A stretch of DNA of 64,000 nt from Erwinia aphidicola (GTDB taxonomy: Bacteria > Pseudomonadota > Gammaproteobacteria > Enterobacterales > Enterobacteriaceae), in assembly GCF_014773485.1 (NCBI RefSeq), contig NZ_JACXBP010000002.1, positions 558,001-622,000 on the forward strand, in the 5' to 3' direction. Every line of letters starts with the position of its first letter. Positions within the stretch are counted from its first letter, which is position 1. This document shows, one piece after another, positions 48,321-56,987 of this stretch. The notes under the pieces are model-generated. The model was not told the DNA's origin. It searched no databases and saw only the letters and a list, made by a program, of their open reading frames with translations. The position numbers and the translations under genes are program-made.

Positions 48321-49301
48321 ATGGCAAAACGTATACAAATCAGCCAGCACGGCGCACCCGAAGTGATGCAACTGGTGGACTTCGACCCGGCCGATCCGGC
48401 TGCGGGAGAGGTGCAGGTTGAGAATAAAGCGATAGGTATCAACTATATCGATACCTACGTGCGCAGCGGGCTTTATCCTGCCCCGCTGCCATCCGGTTTA
48501 GGCACCGAAGCGGCAGGCGTGGTGACGCGTGTTGGCCCCGGCGTCAGCGAACTGAAGCCGGGTGACCGCGTGGTGTACGCGCAATCCTCCCTCGGTGCCT
48601 ACAGCGAAGTGCATAACGTGCCGGTAGATAAGCTGGCGCTGCTGCCGGATGCCATCTCCTTTGAGCAGGCTGCTGCCTCCTTCCTCAAAGGGCTGACCGT
48701 GCATTACCTGCTGCGCCAGACCTATGTGGTGCAGCCGGATGAGGTATTCCTGTTCCACGCGGCGGCCGGGGGCGTTGGGCTGATTGCCTGCCAGTGGGCG
48801 AAAGCGCTGGGTGCGCATTTGATCGGTACGGTCGGCTCAGCAGAGAAGGCGCAGATGGCAAAAGATGCCGGGGCATGGGCCACCATTAATTATCGCGAAG
48901 AGAATATTGCCGGGCGGGTCAGCGAGCTAACGCACGGTAAAAAGCTGCGCGTGGTGTATGACTCGGTGGGGAAAGATACCTGGGAAGCCTCGCTCGACTG
49001 CCTGCAACGCCGTGGGCTGATGGTTAGCTTTGGCAACTCTTCCGGCCCGGTCACCGGGGTGAATCTGGCGATCCTGAATCAGAAAGGCTCGCTGTACGTT
49101 ACCCGCCCGTCGCTCAACGGCTATATCACCACGCGTGAGGCGCTGACGCAGGCCAGCAATGAGCTGTTCTCGCTGATTGCCAGCAACGCGATCAGGGTAG
49201 ATGTGCCACAGGCGCAGAAATTTGCCCTGGCGGATGCGCAAAAGGCACATCAGACGCTGGAGAGCCGCGGCACCCAGGGGTCGAGCTTGTTGATTCCCTA
49301 G
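48321..49301 (+). CDS. qorA: NADPH:quinone oxidoreductase QorA
   Basis: This 326-residue zinc-free medium-chain reductase reduces quinones with NADPH. The nucleotide loop is HAAAGGVGLIACQWAKALGA; INYIDTYVRSGLYP and GTEAAGVV are typical. AGGAG is five bases before the ATG; an upstream in-frame start was rejected. Divergent from dnaB as in E. coli. Confidence 0.96.
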   Translation: MAKRIQISQHGAPEVMQLVDFDPADPAAGEVQVENKAIGINYIDTYVRSGLYPAPLPSGLGTEAAGVVTRVGPGVSELKPGDRVVYAQSSLGAYSEVHNVPVDKLALLPDAISFEQAAASFLKGLTVHYLLRQTYVVQPDEVFLFHAAAGGVGLIACQWAKALGAHLIGTVGSAEKAQMAKDAGAWATINYREENIAGRVSELTHGKKLRVVYDSVGKDTWEASLDCLQRRGLMVSFGNSSGPVTGVNLAILNQKGSLYVTRPSLNGYITTREALTQASNELFSLIASNAIRVDVPQAQKFALADAQKAHQTLESRGTQGSSLLIP

Positions 49302-49310
49302 ATGTTCCAG

Positions 49311-49330
49311 GGTCAGGCATGCCTGACCCA
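49311..49330. repeat. REP-like palindrome, type B
   Basis: GGGTCAGGCATGCCTGACCC is a perfect 20-base palindrome nine bases after the qorA stop. No GTAG foot remains on either side. Confidence 0.75.
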
Positions 49331-49346
49331 CTGCATCATTCAGGCA

Positions 49347-49380
49347 AAAAAATGGGGCTCCCTTGCGGAAGCCCCTTTTT
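49347..49380. terminator. Bidirectional terminator between qorA and pspG
   Basis: GGGGCT / AGCCCC (extended by two further pairs with a mismatch) is flanked by A7 and T5 followed by more T-rich sequence. It fits the ends of both convergent genes. Confidence 0.85.
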
Positions 49381-49570
49381 GTTTCTTTCTTTTTTATAGT
49401 TCGCGCTGGTGTAGGGTCAGCGGCGATGAATACGTGATGATTCAGTTAAACCATCCTGACAGAATTCATAAGTAAAAAATATGTTTAATTGCGATATTCA
49501 GCTAAGCAATTTGTCATGATGTGATCCAGCCCGCATTACATTCACGGAAGCAGCAGACTCCTGATTGATA

Positions 49571-49804
49571 TCAGCGAGATAGCCAGGGCTTATCATCCGC
49601 TGACGGCTTGCGCAACGCGCGATACAGCCACACGGCAACCACCGCCACCACCAGCCACGGCAACAATTTAATAACAATAGCAAACAGCCCACCCACGAAC
49701 ATCACCACGGTGGCAACCAGCAGCGCCGCGATAATTCCCAGCAGGGAAATACCGGTCAGCAGCAGCATCAGAAAAAAACCGATGACAAACAGGATCTCTA
49801 ACAT
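49571..49804 (-). CDS. pspG: Phage shock protein G
   Basis: The 77-residue two-helix membrane protein MLEILFVIGFFLMLLLTGISLLGIIAALLVATVVMFVGG... matches E. coli PspG. It belongs to the envelope stress phage-shock response. GGAG is ten bases before the ATG, and a sigma-54 promoter lies about 39 bases upstream, as expected for a PspF-activated gene. A longer frame reaching upstream was rejected. Confidence 0.93.
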   Translation of the reverse strand: MLEILFVIGFFLMLLLTGISLLGIIAALLVATVVMFVGGLFAIVIKLLPWLVVAVVAVWLYRALRKPSADDKPWLSR

Positions 49805-49842
49805 AATCACTCGCTCCAGATATTGAACTCCAGGAGAGCTAT

Positions 49843-49858
49843 TACAAGAAGCGTGCCA
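49843..49858 (-). promoter_or_regulatory. Sigma-54 promoter of pspG
   Basis: TGGCACGCTTCTTGTA on the minus strand has the -24 GG and a -12 element of GT instead of GC. It is 39 bases before the pspG ATG. PspF would act from upstream. Confidence 0.85.
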
Positions 49859-49960
49859 GAATGGAGAAGAAGTTAACTGATTGATATTCATGAGAGATAT
49901 TCACCAGGGGAGGATTTCCCCTGATGAAATTCATCACAATCTGGTGAAGTTTTGACGAAC

Positions 49961-50956
49961 TTAAACTGCGGCAGGGATCTTATCGGCAACCAGCGAGAGC
50001 GCCTTCTCGACCACGTCAACGCCCGCGCCCGCTTTGTGTGCGTTTTCGCTGAGGTAACGCCGCCACTGGCGCGCACCCGGGATCCCCTGGAACAGGCCCA
50101 ACATATGACGGGTAACATGGCCGAGGTAGGTGCCGTTCGCCAGTTCACGTTCAATGTAGGGGTACATTGAGCGCACCACGGCAACCGGGTCCACCACCGG
50201 CTGACTGCTGCCGAAAATCTGCTGGTCCACCTGCGCCAGCAGGCCAGGGTTCTGATAGGCTTCGCGCCCCATCATTACGCCGTCCAGATGCTGCAGGTGA
50301 GTTTGCGCTTCTTCCAGCGTCTTCACGCCGCCGTTAATCGCCAGCGTCAGGTGCGGGAAATCGCGCTTCAGCTGATAAACGCGCGGGTAGTCGAGCGGTG
50401 GGATTTCACGGTTCTCTTTCGGGCTGAGGCCGGAAAGCCAGGCTTTACGCGCATGGATGATAAAAGAGTCGCAGCCGCCCTGCTCTGACACCGTGCGGAT
50501 AAAATCACAGAGAAATTCATAGCTGTCCTGGTCATCAATGCCGATGCGGGTTTTCACCGTGACCGGAATCGAGACCTTATCGCGCATCGCTTTAATGCCA
50601 TCCGCCACCAGCTGGGCTTCACCCATCAGGCAGGCACCAAAGCGGCCGTTCTGCACGCGGTCTGATGGGCAGCCCACGTTGAGGTTCACCTCATTGTAGC
50701 CGCGCTGTTCCGCCAGCACGGCACACTGCGCCAGCGCAGCGGGATCGCTGCCGCCCAGCTGCAGTGCAACCGGCTGCTCTTCCGGGCTGAATGCCAGATA
50801 GTCGCCTTTACCGTGGATGATCGCGCCGGTGGTCACCATTTCGGTGTACAGCAGCGTCTGCCGCGTCAACTGGCGATGGAAGTAACGGCAGTGACGATCG
50901 GTCCAGTCGAGCATCGGGGCAATGGAAAAGCGGTGTGCAGGTAATTTCTCGGTCAT
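49961..50956 (-). CDS. dusA: tRNA-dihydrouridine synthase A
   Basis: The 331-residue flavin enzyme reduces U20/U20a in tRNA. The motifs [26 protein letters not shown] and [21 protein letters not shown] (with catalytic Cys in GACLM) are diagnostic. It lies upstream of pspG on the same strand, as in E. coli (yjbN). Confidence 0.96.
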   Translation of the reverse strand: MTEKLPAHRFSIAPMLDWTDRHCRYFHRQLTRQTLLYTEMVTTGAIIHGKGDYLAFSPEEQPVALQLGGSDPAALAQCAVLAEQRGYNEVNLNVGCPSDRVQNGRFGACLMGEAQLVADGIKAMRDKVSIPVTVKTRIGIDDQDSYEFLCDFIRTVSEQGGCDSFIIHARKAWLSGLSPKENREIPPLDYPRVYQLKRDFPHLTLAINGGVKTLEEAQTHLQHLDGVMMGREAYQNPGLLAQVDQQIFGSSQPVVDPVAVVRSMYPYIERELANGTYLGHVTRHMLGLFQGIPGARQWRRYLSENAHKAGAGVDVVEKALSLVADKIPAAV

Positions 50957-51028
50957 GAAAAGCGCTAACTCTGTATCAGAAGGGGTGACGATATTGTGCG
51001 CAATGATAGCACGGTGGGGAGTGATCCT

Positions 51029-51060
51029 GTAGGGGACGACCTTTTTTTCCGGTCGTCCCC
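51029..51060 (+). repeat. REP-like palindrome, type A, GTAG foot
   Basis: GTAG, ten-base arms GGGGACGACC / GGTCGTCCCC and the nine-base loop TTTTTTTCC. It lies between the dusA start and the higA fragment. Confidence 0.8.
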
Positions 51061-51117
51061 TGGTATCAACCCAGCGCGGTGGCGAATTGCTCCTCGCGAC
51101 TTTCCGGATCGCAGCTA

Positions 51118-51237
51118 TCAGAAATCACCGCGCACAGTGGATGTTTCGGACCCGGCGGAGTTTATTGATAAGCGAAGAAAGGAAGCTAAAGACGAAGCGA
51201 TGATTTCGCCCGGATAGGCGGGGGTTGCCATTCTCAT
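51118..51237 (-). pseudogene. Truncated HigA antitoxin fragment
   Basis: The 39-codon frame begins MRMATPAYPGEII, the conserved N-terminus of HigA antitoxins, and its ATG overlaps the higB stop by one base (TAATG). After about 13 residues homology stops; [26 protein letters not shown] carries no Xre-type HTH, which normally fills residues 20-80. So the antitoxin's DNA-binding domain is lost, probably by deletion. Whether the short peptide is made is unknown. Confidence 0.75.
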
Positions 51238-51515
51238 TAGTGATAATCCTCCAAATTGAGAATTTCTGCATCTCCGTCGATAAACCTGAACGTGATGCGC
51301 CAGTTCCCGGAGACACTGATTGACCCGATGTCGGCACGATCGCCCTTGAGCTGATGCAGGTCATACCCGGGGAGATTGATAGCATCGATGGTTTCAGCCG
51401 CGTCGATTACGGTAAGCCGTGTCTTGATGCGGGGCACCCATTTTTGTTCAATCCCGCTACGATCGACTTTCATGAAAAAATTTTCCAATCCTTTGTGTTT
51501 GAAGCTTGTAATCAT
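51237..51515 (-). CDS. higB: HigB-type toxin (RelE/ParE superfamily)
   Basis: The 92-residue protein MITSFKHKGLENFFMKVDRSGIEQ... has the HigB pattern: KIKTRL-like helix, AAETIDAINLPGYDLHQLKGDRADIGSISVSGNWRITFRFIDGDAEILNLEDYH, ending with the basic/His catalytic C-terminus. Such toxins are ribosome-dependent mRNA interferases. The start was taken at MITSF; the longer frame lies over the operator. No debilitating change is obvious by eye, but the antitoxin gene is broken, so it must be inactive, silent or neutralised by another HigA. Confidence 0.85.
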   Translation of the reverse strand: MITSFKHKGLENFFMKVDRSGIEQKWVPRIKTRLTVIDAAETIDAINLPGYDLHQLKGDRADIGSISVSGNWRITFRFIDGDAEILNLEDYH

Positions 51516-51524
51516 TGTGGCGTC

Positions 51525-51574
51525 CGTGTTCCTAAATGTGGAACGGCATACCACGTGTTCCTGAACGTGCAACG
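51525..51574 (-). promoter_or_regulatory. higBA promoter with tandem operator repeats
   Basis: Two 21-base direct repeats (51525-51545, 51554-51574; 18 of 21 identical, 29-base spacing) contain GTTCCTAAATGTGGAAC and GTTCCTGAACGTGCAAC. The first has perfect arms GTTCC/GGAAC. A promoter TTGCAC (51567-51572) - 16 bases - TATGCC (51545-51550) is embedded. This is the layout expected for HigA autoregulation. Confidence 0.7.
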
Positions 51575-51643
51575 CCTGGCGATATTTACATCATCCGTGC
51601 AGTTCAGGGCACTGTTTTGGCTATGTAAAACGGGGATCGCGCA

Positions 51644-51663
51644 GGGGCGAGGCAAGCCTCGCC
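51644..51663. repeat. REP-like palindrome, type B
   Basis: Arms GGGCGAGGC / GCCTCGCCC flank AA. Foot GCAG. It lies nine bases beyond the traF-like stop. Confidence 0.7.
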
Positions 51664-51672
51664 CGCAGAGGG

Positions 51673-52902
51673 TTAGAAGGTGAAGTTAAGCTGCGCCACC
51701 GCGCCCCAGGTGTTGTCCTTACCCGCCATTCCGGCGAGATCCAGATGCACCTTGTTGTACGGTGAAATACCGAAACCACCGGTGAACACGTTGGTATCGT
51801 TCGATTTCATATCGGCGCGGTAGCCGGCGCGCAGCTGCAGCCAGCTCAGCAGACGATATTCTGCACCGACCGAGGCGTACTGGCTGTCCTGCATTGACTT
51901 AAAGCGTTTGGTTGGCGTCAGGTCAACATCCAGCGCGGTGGTCAGACGCTCGGTGTGGAACGACACGCCAGAAGTGACCAGCGGGCGGATCTGGTAGGTA
52001 TCGATGTAACCGTTCACTTCTTTGGTGTCGATATCACGCGAAATCAGGTTTTGCCCGCTCAGGCCGAACGTCCAGTTGTCACCGAGATCGGTGGCGACAC
52101 CGGCGTCAACGTTAAAGCCGGTATTGTTGTTCTTGTAACGACCGTCGGTAAAGTCTGACTTGTCGTAGGTGTACACCGAGGCGCTGTAGTTATACAGCGT
52201 GGTTTTCTGCAGTTTCGGCGTCACGCCAAACGACACCGGGTGGCCACCGATATCAAATTCATGCGCCATTGCCACGCCGAAATCATAGACGATGGCCCCG
52301 CGGCCCAGCCCGACGGAAGTGAGATCCAGCGATGATGGCAAGCCTCCCCCGGCGACCGCGTTCAGGTTGTCGATATCGCTCTGGCTGATTTCACTACTGA
52401 CTGAGGCTGTTCCGTAGGCTTTGGTCACCAGGGCAAAGGTCAGCACATCATTCGGCACCGTCACGGCAAATGCCGCACCGGCCTGCCCCCAGGCTTTCTC
52501 ACCGCGAATATCCTCCAGCCGGTTAGCTAAATCGCCCGCCGCGGCCTGGATACGCGGAATATCGGTGGGGAAAACGAAGTTATTCAGCAGGTCACGATAA
52601 CCGTCGACGGAGTTGGTCAGATCGTCAACTTTGTCGATCAGCTTATCGTTGTCACTGATCTGCGCACCGGCCGCAGGCAGGATGATACTGACCTTATCCT
52701 CCGGCTGCGCTTTGGTCATCAGGGCTGGGTTAGCCAGCACCGCAGATCCGTAGGTTGAAGAGGCCACGCCGGTGCCGCCCATCGCATCGTTGCGGGCGTC
52801 GAAATAGTTGCCGGCGGCCATCACGCTGAAAGGCGCCAGAAACAGAGCGGGTAACACCACAGGCCGGGAAACCCCGATCAACTTTTTGAATGTATTAGCC
52901 AT
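51673..52902 (-). CDS. TraF-like outer membrane protein
   Basis: The 409-residue product has a signal peptide (VLPALFLAPFSVMAAG) and then an all-beta, Asn/Asp-rich barrel sequence ending in aromatic WGAVAQLNFTF. It matches the plasmid-type TraF_2 family of outer membrane proteins (FADL-like barrel). NYFDARNDAMGGTGVASSTYGSAVLANPAL is the conserved start. No other conjugation gene lies nearby, so a conjugation role is unlikely; it is probably a chromosomal barrel protein of unknown substrate. Confidence 0.8.
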   Translation of the reverse strand: MANTFKKLIGVSRPVVLPALFLAPFSVMAAGNYFDARNDAMGGTGVASSTYGSAVLANPALMTKAQPEDKVSIILPAAGAQISDNDKLIDKVDDLTNSVDGYRDLLNNFVFPTDIPRIQAAAGDLANRLEDIRGEKAWGQAGAAFAVTVPNDVLTFALVTKAYGTASVSSEISQSDIDNLNAVAGGGLPSSLDLTSVGLGRGAIVYDFGVAMAHEFDIGGHPVSFGVTPKLQKTTLYNYSASVYTYDKSDFTDGRYKNNNTGFNVDAGVATDLGDNWTFGLSGQNLISRDIDTKEVNGYIDTYQIRPLVTSGVSFHTERLTTALDVDLTPTKRFKSMQDSQYASVGAEYRLLSWLQLRAGYRADMKSNDTNVFTGGFGISPYNKVHLDLAGMAGKDNTWGAVAQLNFTF

Positions 52903-53345
52903 TTACCCAGAATCCACCATAGAAAATGTAAAAGCGAATGCGAAAACGCGCGCACAACCGTCATACCTGAATGATGAACATACAGGCAGCATTTCATTGC
53001 TGTGAATTGAGAGAAAATGAGTGGGCTTTTCAGGTCATTGCCATTTTATTAATCTGTTAACACGCTAACAGTTGAGCATTTTTACACTGTGACTTCGCGG
53101 TAAAAACGCATCCGGCCCTAGGAAAAAGGTAGACATAAACGCTAAGCGCTGCAAATCAGATTAGTTGTGTTAATCAAAAAAAATCTGGACCTGATCGTTA
53201 AGCCGCCACTGATTAAACCTTCTTTATCAGCTTAGCTTATCGGCAATACCAGTCATTTATACAGGGTCGGCAGGTTAAAATGGCAAACTCGGCGTTTTGT
53301 GGCAGACGTGATAAAATAACATCCTATCTTGCCTGAGGGGGATCC
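52903..53345. other. Divergent traF-like / zur intergenic region
   Basis: The 443-base gap holds an inverted repeat CTGTTA-N6-TAACAG at 53054-53071 and AT-rich sequence. GGGGGATCC precedes the zur ATG. Promoters were not assigned and no coding frame is convincing. Confidence 0.5.
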
Positions 53346-53861
53346 ATGAATATTACCAGTGCAGAAAAAATCCTGACGCAGGCTGAAGTGATTTGCCAGC
53401 AGCGTAGCGTGCGTCTGACGCCACAGCGCCTTGAAGTGCTGCGGCTGATGAGCGAACAGAATGGGGCTATCAGCGCCTATGACCTGCTGGACCTGCTGCG
53501 CGTCTCTGAACCCCAGGCAAAACCCCCGACCATTTATCGGGCGCTGGACTTCCTGCTGGAGCAGGGTTTTATCCACCGCGTCGAGTCAACCAATAGCTAC
53601 GTGGTCTGCCACCATTTTGAAGAGCCTTCGCACACCTCAGCGATGTTGATTTGCGATCGCTGCGGTTCAGTAAGCGAGCAGCATGCGGATGGCGTGGAAG
53701 ATATCTTGAAATCTTTGGCCCTGAAGTCAGGTTTTACCCTTGGGCATAGTGTGATTGAAGCGCACGGATTTTGTCAGGAGTGTGGTGAGATTGAAGCCTG
53801 CACCCATCAGGATGCGTGCCAGCACGATCATAGCGTGCAGAGTAAAAAGCGCGGGCGTTGA
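53346..53861 (+). CDS. zur: Zinc uptake regulator Zur
   Basis: The 171-residue Fur-family repressor controls znuABC and related zinc genes. The winged helix is residues about 1-85 (RSVRLTPQRLEVLRLMSEQNGAISAYDLLDLLR). Zinc ligands are seen in HHFEEPSHTSAMLICDRCG and FCQECGEIEACTH. The length equals E. coli Zur. It is the expected neighbour of yjbJ. Confidence 0.97.
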   Translation: MNITSAEKILTQAEVICQQRSVRLTPQRLEVLRLMSEQNGAISAYDLLDLLRVSEPQAKPPTIYRALDFLLEQGFIHRVESTNSYVVCHHFEEPSHTSAMLICDRCGSVSEQHADGVEDILKSLALKSGFTLGHSVIEAHGFCQECGEIEACTHQDACQHDHSVQSKKRGR

Positions 53862-53942
53862 TAAATTTTTTTGCGGGAATTATTGGGGGATGGCACATTC
53901 CATGTGCCTGGGTAGGAGCTAATACTTACTGTCGTTCGTCGC

Positions 53943-54152
53943 TTACCAGCGATGATCGTTACGGGTTTCCCAGTCTTTAAGCTCTTTTTCGGCCTGATCT
54001 TTCTGATAGCCGTAGCGCTCCTGGATTTTGCCGACCAACTGATCGCGTTTACCTTCAACCACGGTCAGGTCGTCATCCGTCAGCTTGCCCCATTGCTCTT
54101 TCACTTTACCTTTAAACTGTTTCCAGTTACCGCCGGCTTCGTCTTTATTCAT
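53943..54152 (-). CDS. yjbJ: CsbD-family stress protein YjbJ
   Basis: The 69-residue protein MNKDEAGGNWKQFKGKVKEQWGKLTDDDLTVVEGKRDQLVGKIQERYGYQKDQAEKELKDWE matches E. coli YjbJ. It is highly charged, stress-induced (RpoS-dependent in E. coli) and of unknown role. Convergent with zur. Confidence 0.96.
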   Translation of the reverse strand: MNKDEAGGNWKQFKGKVKEQWGKLTDDDLTVVEGKRDQLVGKIQERYGYQKDQAEKELKDWETRNDHRW

Positions 54153-54368
54153 GATGTGTTTCCTCTACCTTGGGTTAAAACAGCTTTTATGGTTAAGAAT
54201 TCCACTTAGATACCAGTCAAATATCTGGTCAAGTGCTTAACGTAGAGATAATTGTAGTAGAGAAATGGGTTCTCGTTGCGACAACCCCTGACAAAAAAGC
54301 TATAAAGCAGAGAAAAACCCTAATACATCATAGAGGTAGCGCAGCGGCGGAAGACGTAAACAAATGTT

Positions 54369-55691
54369 TCAGTGAGCAAACCAGGTGCCGTTGCGCCAGT
54401 GCCTGCGCCAGATAATCCACAGCGTCAGGCCGCGCAGGAGCAGGAACACGGTCATTGCCAGCCACAGCCCATGATTACCCAACCAGGGAACGCTGCACAG
54501 GGTTAAGGCAAAACCGACCGCGGCTATCGCCATGCCGTTGCGCATCTCGCTGGCGCGCGTGGCGCCAATAAACATCCCGTCCAGCAGATAGCATCCCACT
54601 CCCGCCAGCGGCATCACAACCTGCCACCAAAGATAGCGATCGGCCAGCTGCTGCAGCGGCTGTAGCGAGGTCAGCAACGCGACTATCTGCTCGCCACACA
54701 GCGCATAGAGTAACGAGAAGGCGATGGCTACCACCACCGACTGGCGGCAGGCAGCGTGCCAGACGCTGAGCAGGCGCTGGCTGTTGCTGGCGCCGTAGGC
54801 TTCGCCGGAGCAGGCTTCCACCGCATAGGCAAAGCCGTCGAGCGCATAGGCGGTAAAAGTCAGGAACATCAGCAGCACTGCATTGACCGCCACCACATCG
54901 CTGCCGAGCCGCGCCCCTAAGAGGGTCAGCGAGGCGAAGCAGATTTGCAGCAGCAGAGAGCGCAGCATGATGTCGCGATTAAGTCGCAGCAGGCGCCCCA
55001 GGTTTCCGCGCCAGGCATTGAGCAGCAGGCGCAGCGACAGGCCGCGCAGTACCATCACCCGCCACACCAGCAGCAGCCCGACAATAAAGCTGACGTACTC
55101 CGCAATAGCGGTGGCCGCCGCCGCGCCCTGCACGCCCCACCCCAGGCCGATAACGAACCACAGGTCGAGCAGAATATTCACCAGGTTACCGACCACCAGC
55201 AGGATCACCGGCGCACGCGCATACTGCACGCCCAGCAGCCAGCCGAGCAGCACCAGGTTAGCCAGCGTTGCCGGGGCGCTGAGCCAGCGGATCTGCATAA
55301 ACAGCGCCGCCTGGTGCAGCACCGCCTCGCTGCCGCCGGTCAGACTGAGCGCCAGCTGAGTGAGCGGCGTTTTCAGGATGATGAACAGCAGCCCGGCGAG
55401 CAGTGCCAGCAGCAGCGGCTGCATTAGCGCGCGCGCCAGCGCGGGTTTGTCCTGCGCGCCAAATGCCTGCGCGGTCAGCCCGGTGGTGCTCATACGCAGG
55501 AACAGCAGCAGCATAAACAGGAAGCTGGTAACGATAGTACCGACCGCAACGCCGCCCAGGTAAACCGGGCTATCGAGATGGCCAATCACGGCGGTATCCA
55601 CCAGGCCTAGCAGCGGCACGGTGATATTGGAGAGGATCATCGGCAGCGCCAGCCGCCAGAGGTGTTTATCAGCTGTAGTGAGGAGTCGCAT
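54369..55691 (-). CDS. dinF: MATE-family efflux protein DinF
   Basis: The 440-residue, 12-helix protein belongs to the MATE/DinF group: ADKHLWRLALPMILSNITVPLLGLVDTAVIGHL is the characteristic N-terminus. It exports drugs or oxidised metabolites and is SOS-induced with lexA. It lies 84 bases after lexA on the same strand, with a REP-like palindrome between them. Confidence 0.95.
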   Translation of the reverse strand: MRLLTTADKHLWRLALPMILSNITVPLLGLVDTAVIGHLDSPVYLGGVAVGTIVTSFLFMLLLFLRMSTTGLTAQAFGAQDKPALARALMQPLLLALLAGLLFIILKTPLTQLALSLTGGSEAVLHQAALFMQIRWLSAPATLANLVLLGWLLGVQYARAPVILLVVGNLVNILLDLWFVIGLGWGVQGAAAATAIAEYVSFIVGLLLVWRVMVLRGLSLRLLLNAWRGNLGRLLRLNRDIMLRSLLLQICFASLTLLGARLGSDVVAVNAVLLMFLTFTAYALDGFAYAVEACSGEAYGASNSQRLLSVWHAACRQSVVVAIAFSLLYALCGEQIVALLTSLQPLQQLADRYLWWQVVMPLAGVGCYLLDGMFIGATRASEMRNGMAIAAVGFALTLCSVPWLGNHGLWLAMTVFLLLRGLTLWIIWRRHWRNGTWFAH

Positions 55692-55737
55692 GGTGCGTTA
55701 CCAGGATTTCACAGGGGTCGGTATCTGGATTTAGTCG

Positions 55738-55757
55738 GGGTCGGTCATGACCGACCC
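55738..55757. repeat. REP-like palindrome, type B, inside the lexA-dinF operon
   Basis: GGGTCGGTCATGACCGACCC is a perfect 20-base palindrome 18 bases after the lexA stop. A half copy (GGGGTCGGTATC) lies nearby at about 55714. Confidence 0.75.
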
Positions 55758-55775
55758 GCTTAGAGGGAGTAACTG

Positions 55776-56384
55776 CTACAGCCAGTTGCCGTTGCGGATC
55801 ACGCCGACGGCCAGACCTTCGATGGTCAGCGTCTGGTTACGCAGGTCAACCACGATAGGCTGGAATTCCGGGTTTTCCGGCAGCAGATGCACGGTGTTAC
55901 CCTGGCGCTTCAGGCGCTTCACGGTCACTTCATCATCGATACGGGCAACCACCACCTGGCCGTTACGCACGTCTTCAGTTTTATGTACCGCCAGCAGGTC
56001 ACCATCCATAATGCCGATATCTCTCATCGACATTCCGCTGACGCGCAGCAGGAAATCGGCGCCCGGTTTAAACAGGTCAGGGTCCACTTTGTAGTGGCCT
56101 TCGATATGTTGCTCAGCCAGCAGCGGTTCACCTGCGGCGACGCGACCAATCAGCGGAAGACCGTCTTCTTCTTCCATCATCAGGCGGATACCGCGTGAAG
56201 CGCCTGAAACAATCTCAATCACGCCTTTACGCGCCAACGCTTTGAGGTGTTCTTCAGCGGCATTCGGGGAACGGAAACCGAGCTGCGTAGCAATCTCTGC
56301 CCGTGTCGGCGGCATGCCGGTCTGGTTAATGTGGTCGCGAATCAGGTCGTAAACCTGCTGCTGCCTTGCCGTTAGTGCTTTCAT
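55776..56384 (-). CDS. lexA: SOS repressor LexA
   Basis: The 202-residue repressor has an N-terminal winged HTH ([31 protein letters not shown]), the self-cleavage site in [10 protein letters not shown], Ser119 in GMSM and Lys156 in [10 protein letters not shown]. It represses SOS genes until RecA-stimulated autolysis. It is self-regulated through two boxes just upstream and forms an operon with dinF. Very secure. Confidence 0.99.
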   Translation of the reverse strand: MKALTARQQQVYDLIRDHINQTGMPPTRAEIATQLGFRSPNAAEEHLKALARKGVIEIVSGASRGIRLMMEEEDGLPLIGRVAAGEPLLAEQHIEGHYKVDPDLFKPGADFLLRVSGMSMRDIGIMDGDLLAVHKTEDVRNGQVVVARIDDEVTVKRLKRQGNTVHLLPENPEFQPIVVDLRNQTLTIEGLAVGVIRNGNWL

Positions 56385-56392
56385 CCCGCCCC

Positions 56393-56408
56393 CTGGTTGT
56401 TTATACAG
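56393..56408 (-). promoter_or_regulatory. LexA box 2 of lexA
   Basis: On the minus strand CTGTATAAACAACCAG, CTG-N10-CAG, nine bases before the lexA ATG. With box 1 it reproduces the paired boxes of E. coli lexA. Confidence 0.9.
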
Positions 56409-56412
56409 TCGA

Positions 56413-56428
56413 CTGTGAGTATATACAG
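56413..56428 (-). promoter_or_regulatory. LexA box 1 of lexA
   Basis: On the minus strand CTGTATATACTCACAG, identical in pattern to the E. coli distal lexA box. Confidence 0.92.
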
Positions 56429-56490
56429 GTATTTGCGCGATGAAAACCTAAAGTTGGTCAAAATTCAGTTTGTTGCAAATTTTGGAAAAC

Positions 56491-56859
56491 TCATCGCAAA
56501 TGCGGCACTAACAGCATGATCCAGACAAAAACAGCCAGCAAAATCGTCAGCAAGACGGCTGCCGAACCCATGTCTTTCGCCCGGCCTGCCAGCGGGTGAA
56601 TTTCACTGCCGATGCGGTCGACGACCGCTTCGACGGCGCTATTGAGCACCTCAACGATAATCACCAGCACCACGGAGCCGACCAGCAGGACACGAGTGAT
56701 GGCGTCCACGTCGAGCCACAGAGCAACAACAATGGCAACAATCGCGGCGATAGCCTCCTGACGAAATGCCGCTTCATGCTGCCATGCCGCGCGTAAACCT
56801 TTCCAGGAATAGCCCGCAGCTTTTATAATCCGAGTCAATCCGGTGACGTTATTTGCCAT
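56491..56859 (-). CDS. dgkA: Diacylglycerol kinase DgkA
   Basis: The 122 residues equal E. coli DgkA. The three-helix trimeric enzyme phosphorylates diacylglycerol left by osmoregulated glucan synthesis. Catalytic residues are visible in VEVLNSAVEAVVDR (Asn, Glu) and RAKDMGSAAVLL. The start MANNVTGLTRIIKAAG was chosen by length; a 37-codon upstream extension is without support. Divergent from plsB. Confidence 0.97.
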   Translation of the reverse strand: MANNVTGLTRIIKAAGYSWKGLRAAWQHEAAFRQEAIAAIVAIVVALWLDVDAITRVLLVGSVVLVIIVEVLNSAVEAVVDRIGSEIHPLAGRAKDMGSAAVLLTILLAVFVWIMLLVPHLR

Positions 56860-56865
56860 AATCAG

Positions 56866-56893
56866 GGAACCCTTTACGATGTTGAACGTCAAT
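56866..56893 (+). promoter_or_regulatory. Candidate sigma-E promoter of plsB
   Basis: GGAAC (56866-56870) and GTCAAT (56888-56893) are 17 bases apart, the spacing of sigma-E promoters (GGAACTT-N15-GTCTAA). It lies in the dgkA-plsB gap; E. coli plsB has a sigma-E promoter. Confidence 0.6.
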
Positions 56894-56987
56894 GTCTGGG
56901 TGGCGCACATTTTGCAACACCACAGAATCTGTTGGCGCTTTCTGGTATGCTTGCGGCGCTTTGCTAACAAGAGGCTTCATGTTGTCT

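Noticed and set aside
51118-51217. Plus-strand frame ending SDPAEFIDKRRKEAKDEAMISPG opposite the higA fragment
   Set aside because: Its composition looks protein-like and it may be the scar of another gene, but no family or start supports it.
51673-52902. Integrated conjugative element at the traF-like gene
   Set aside because: No other transfer, integrase or att-like sequence lies nearby.
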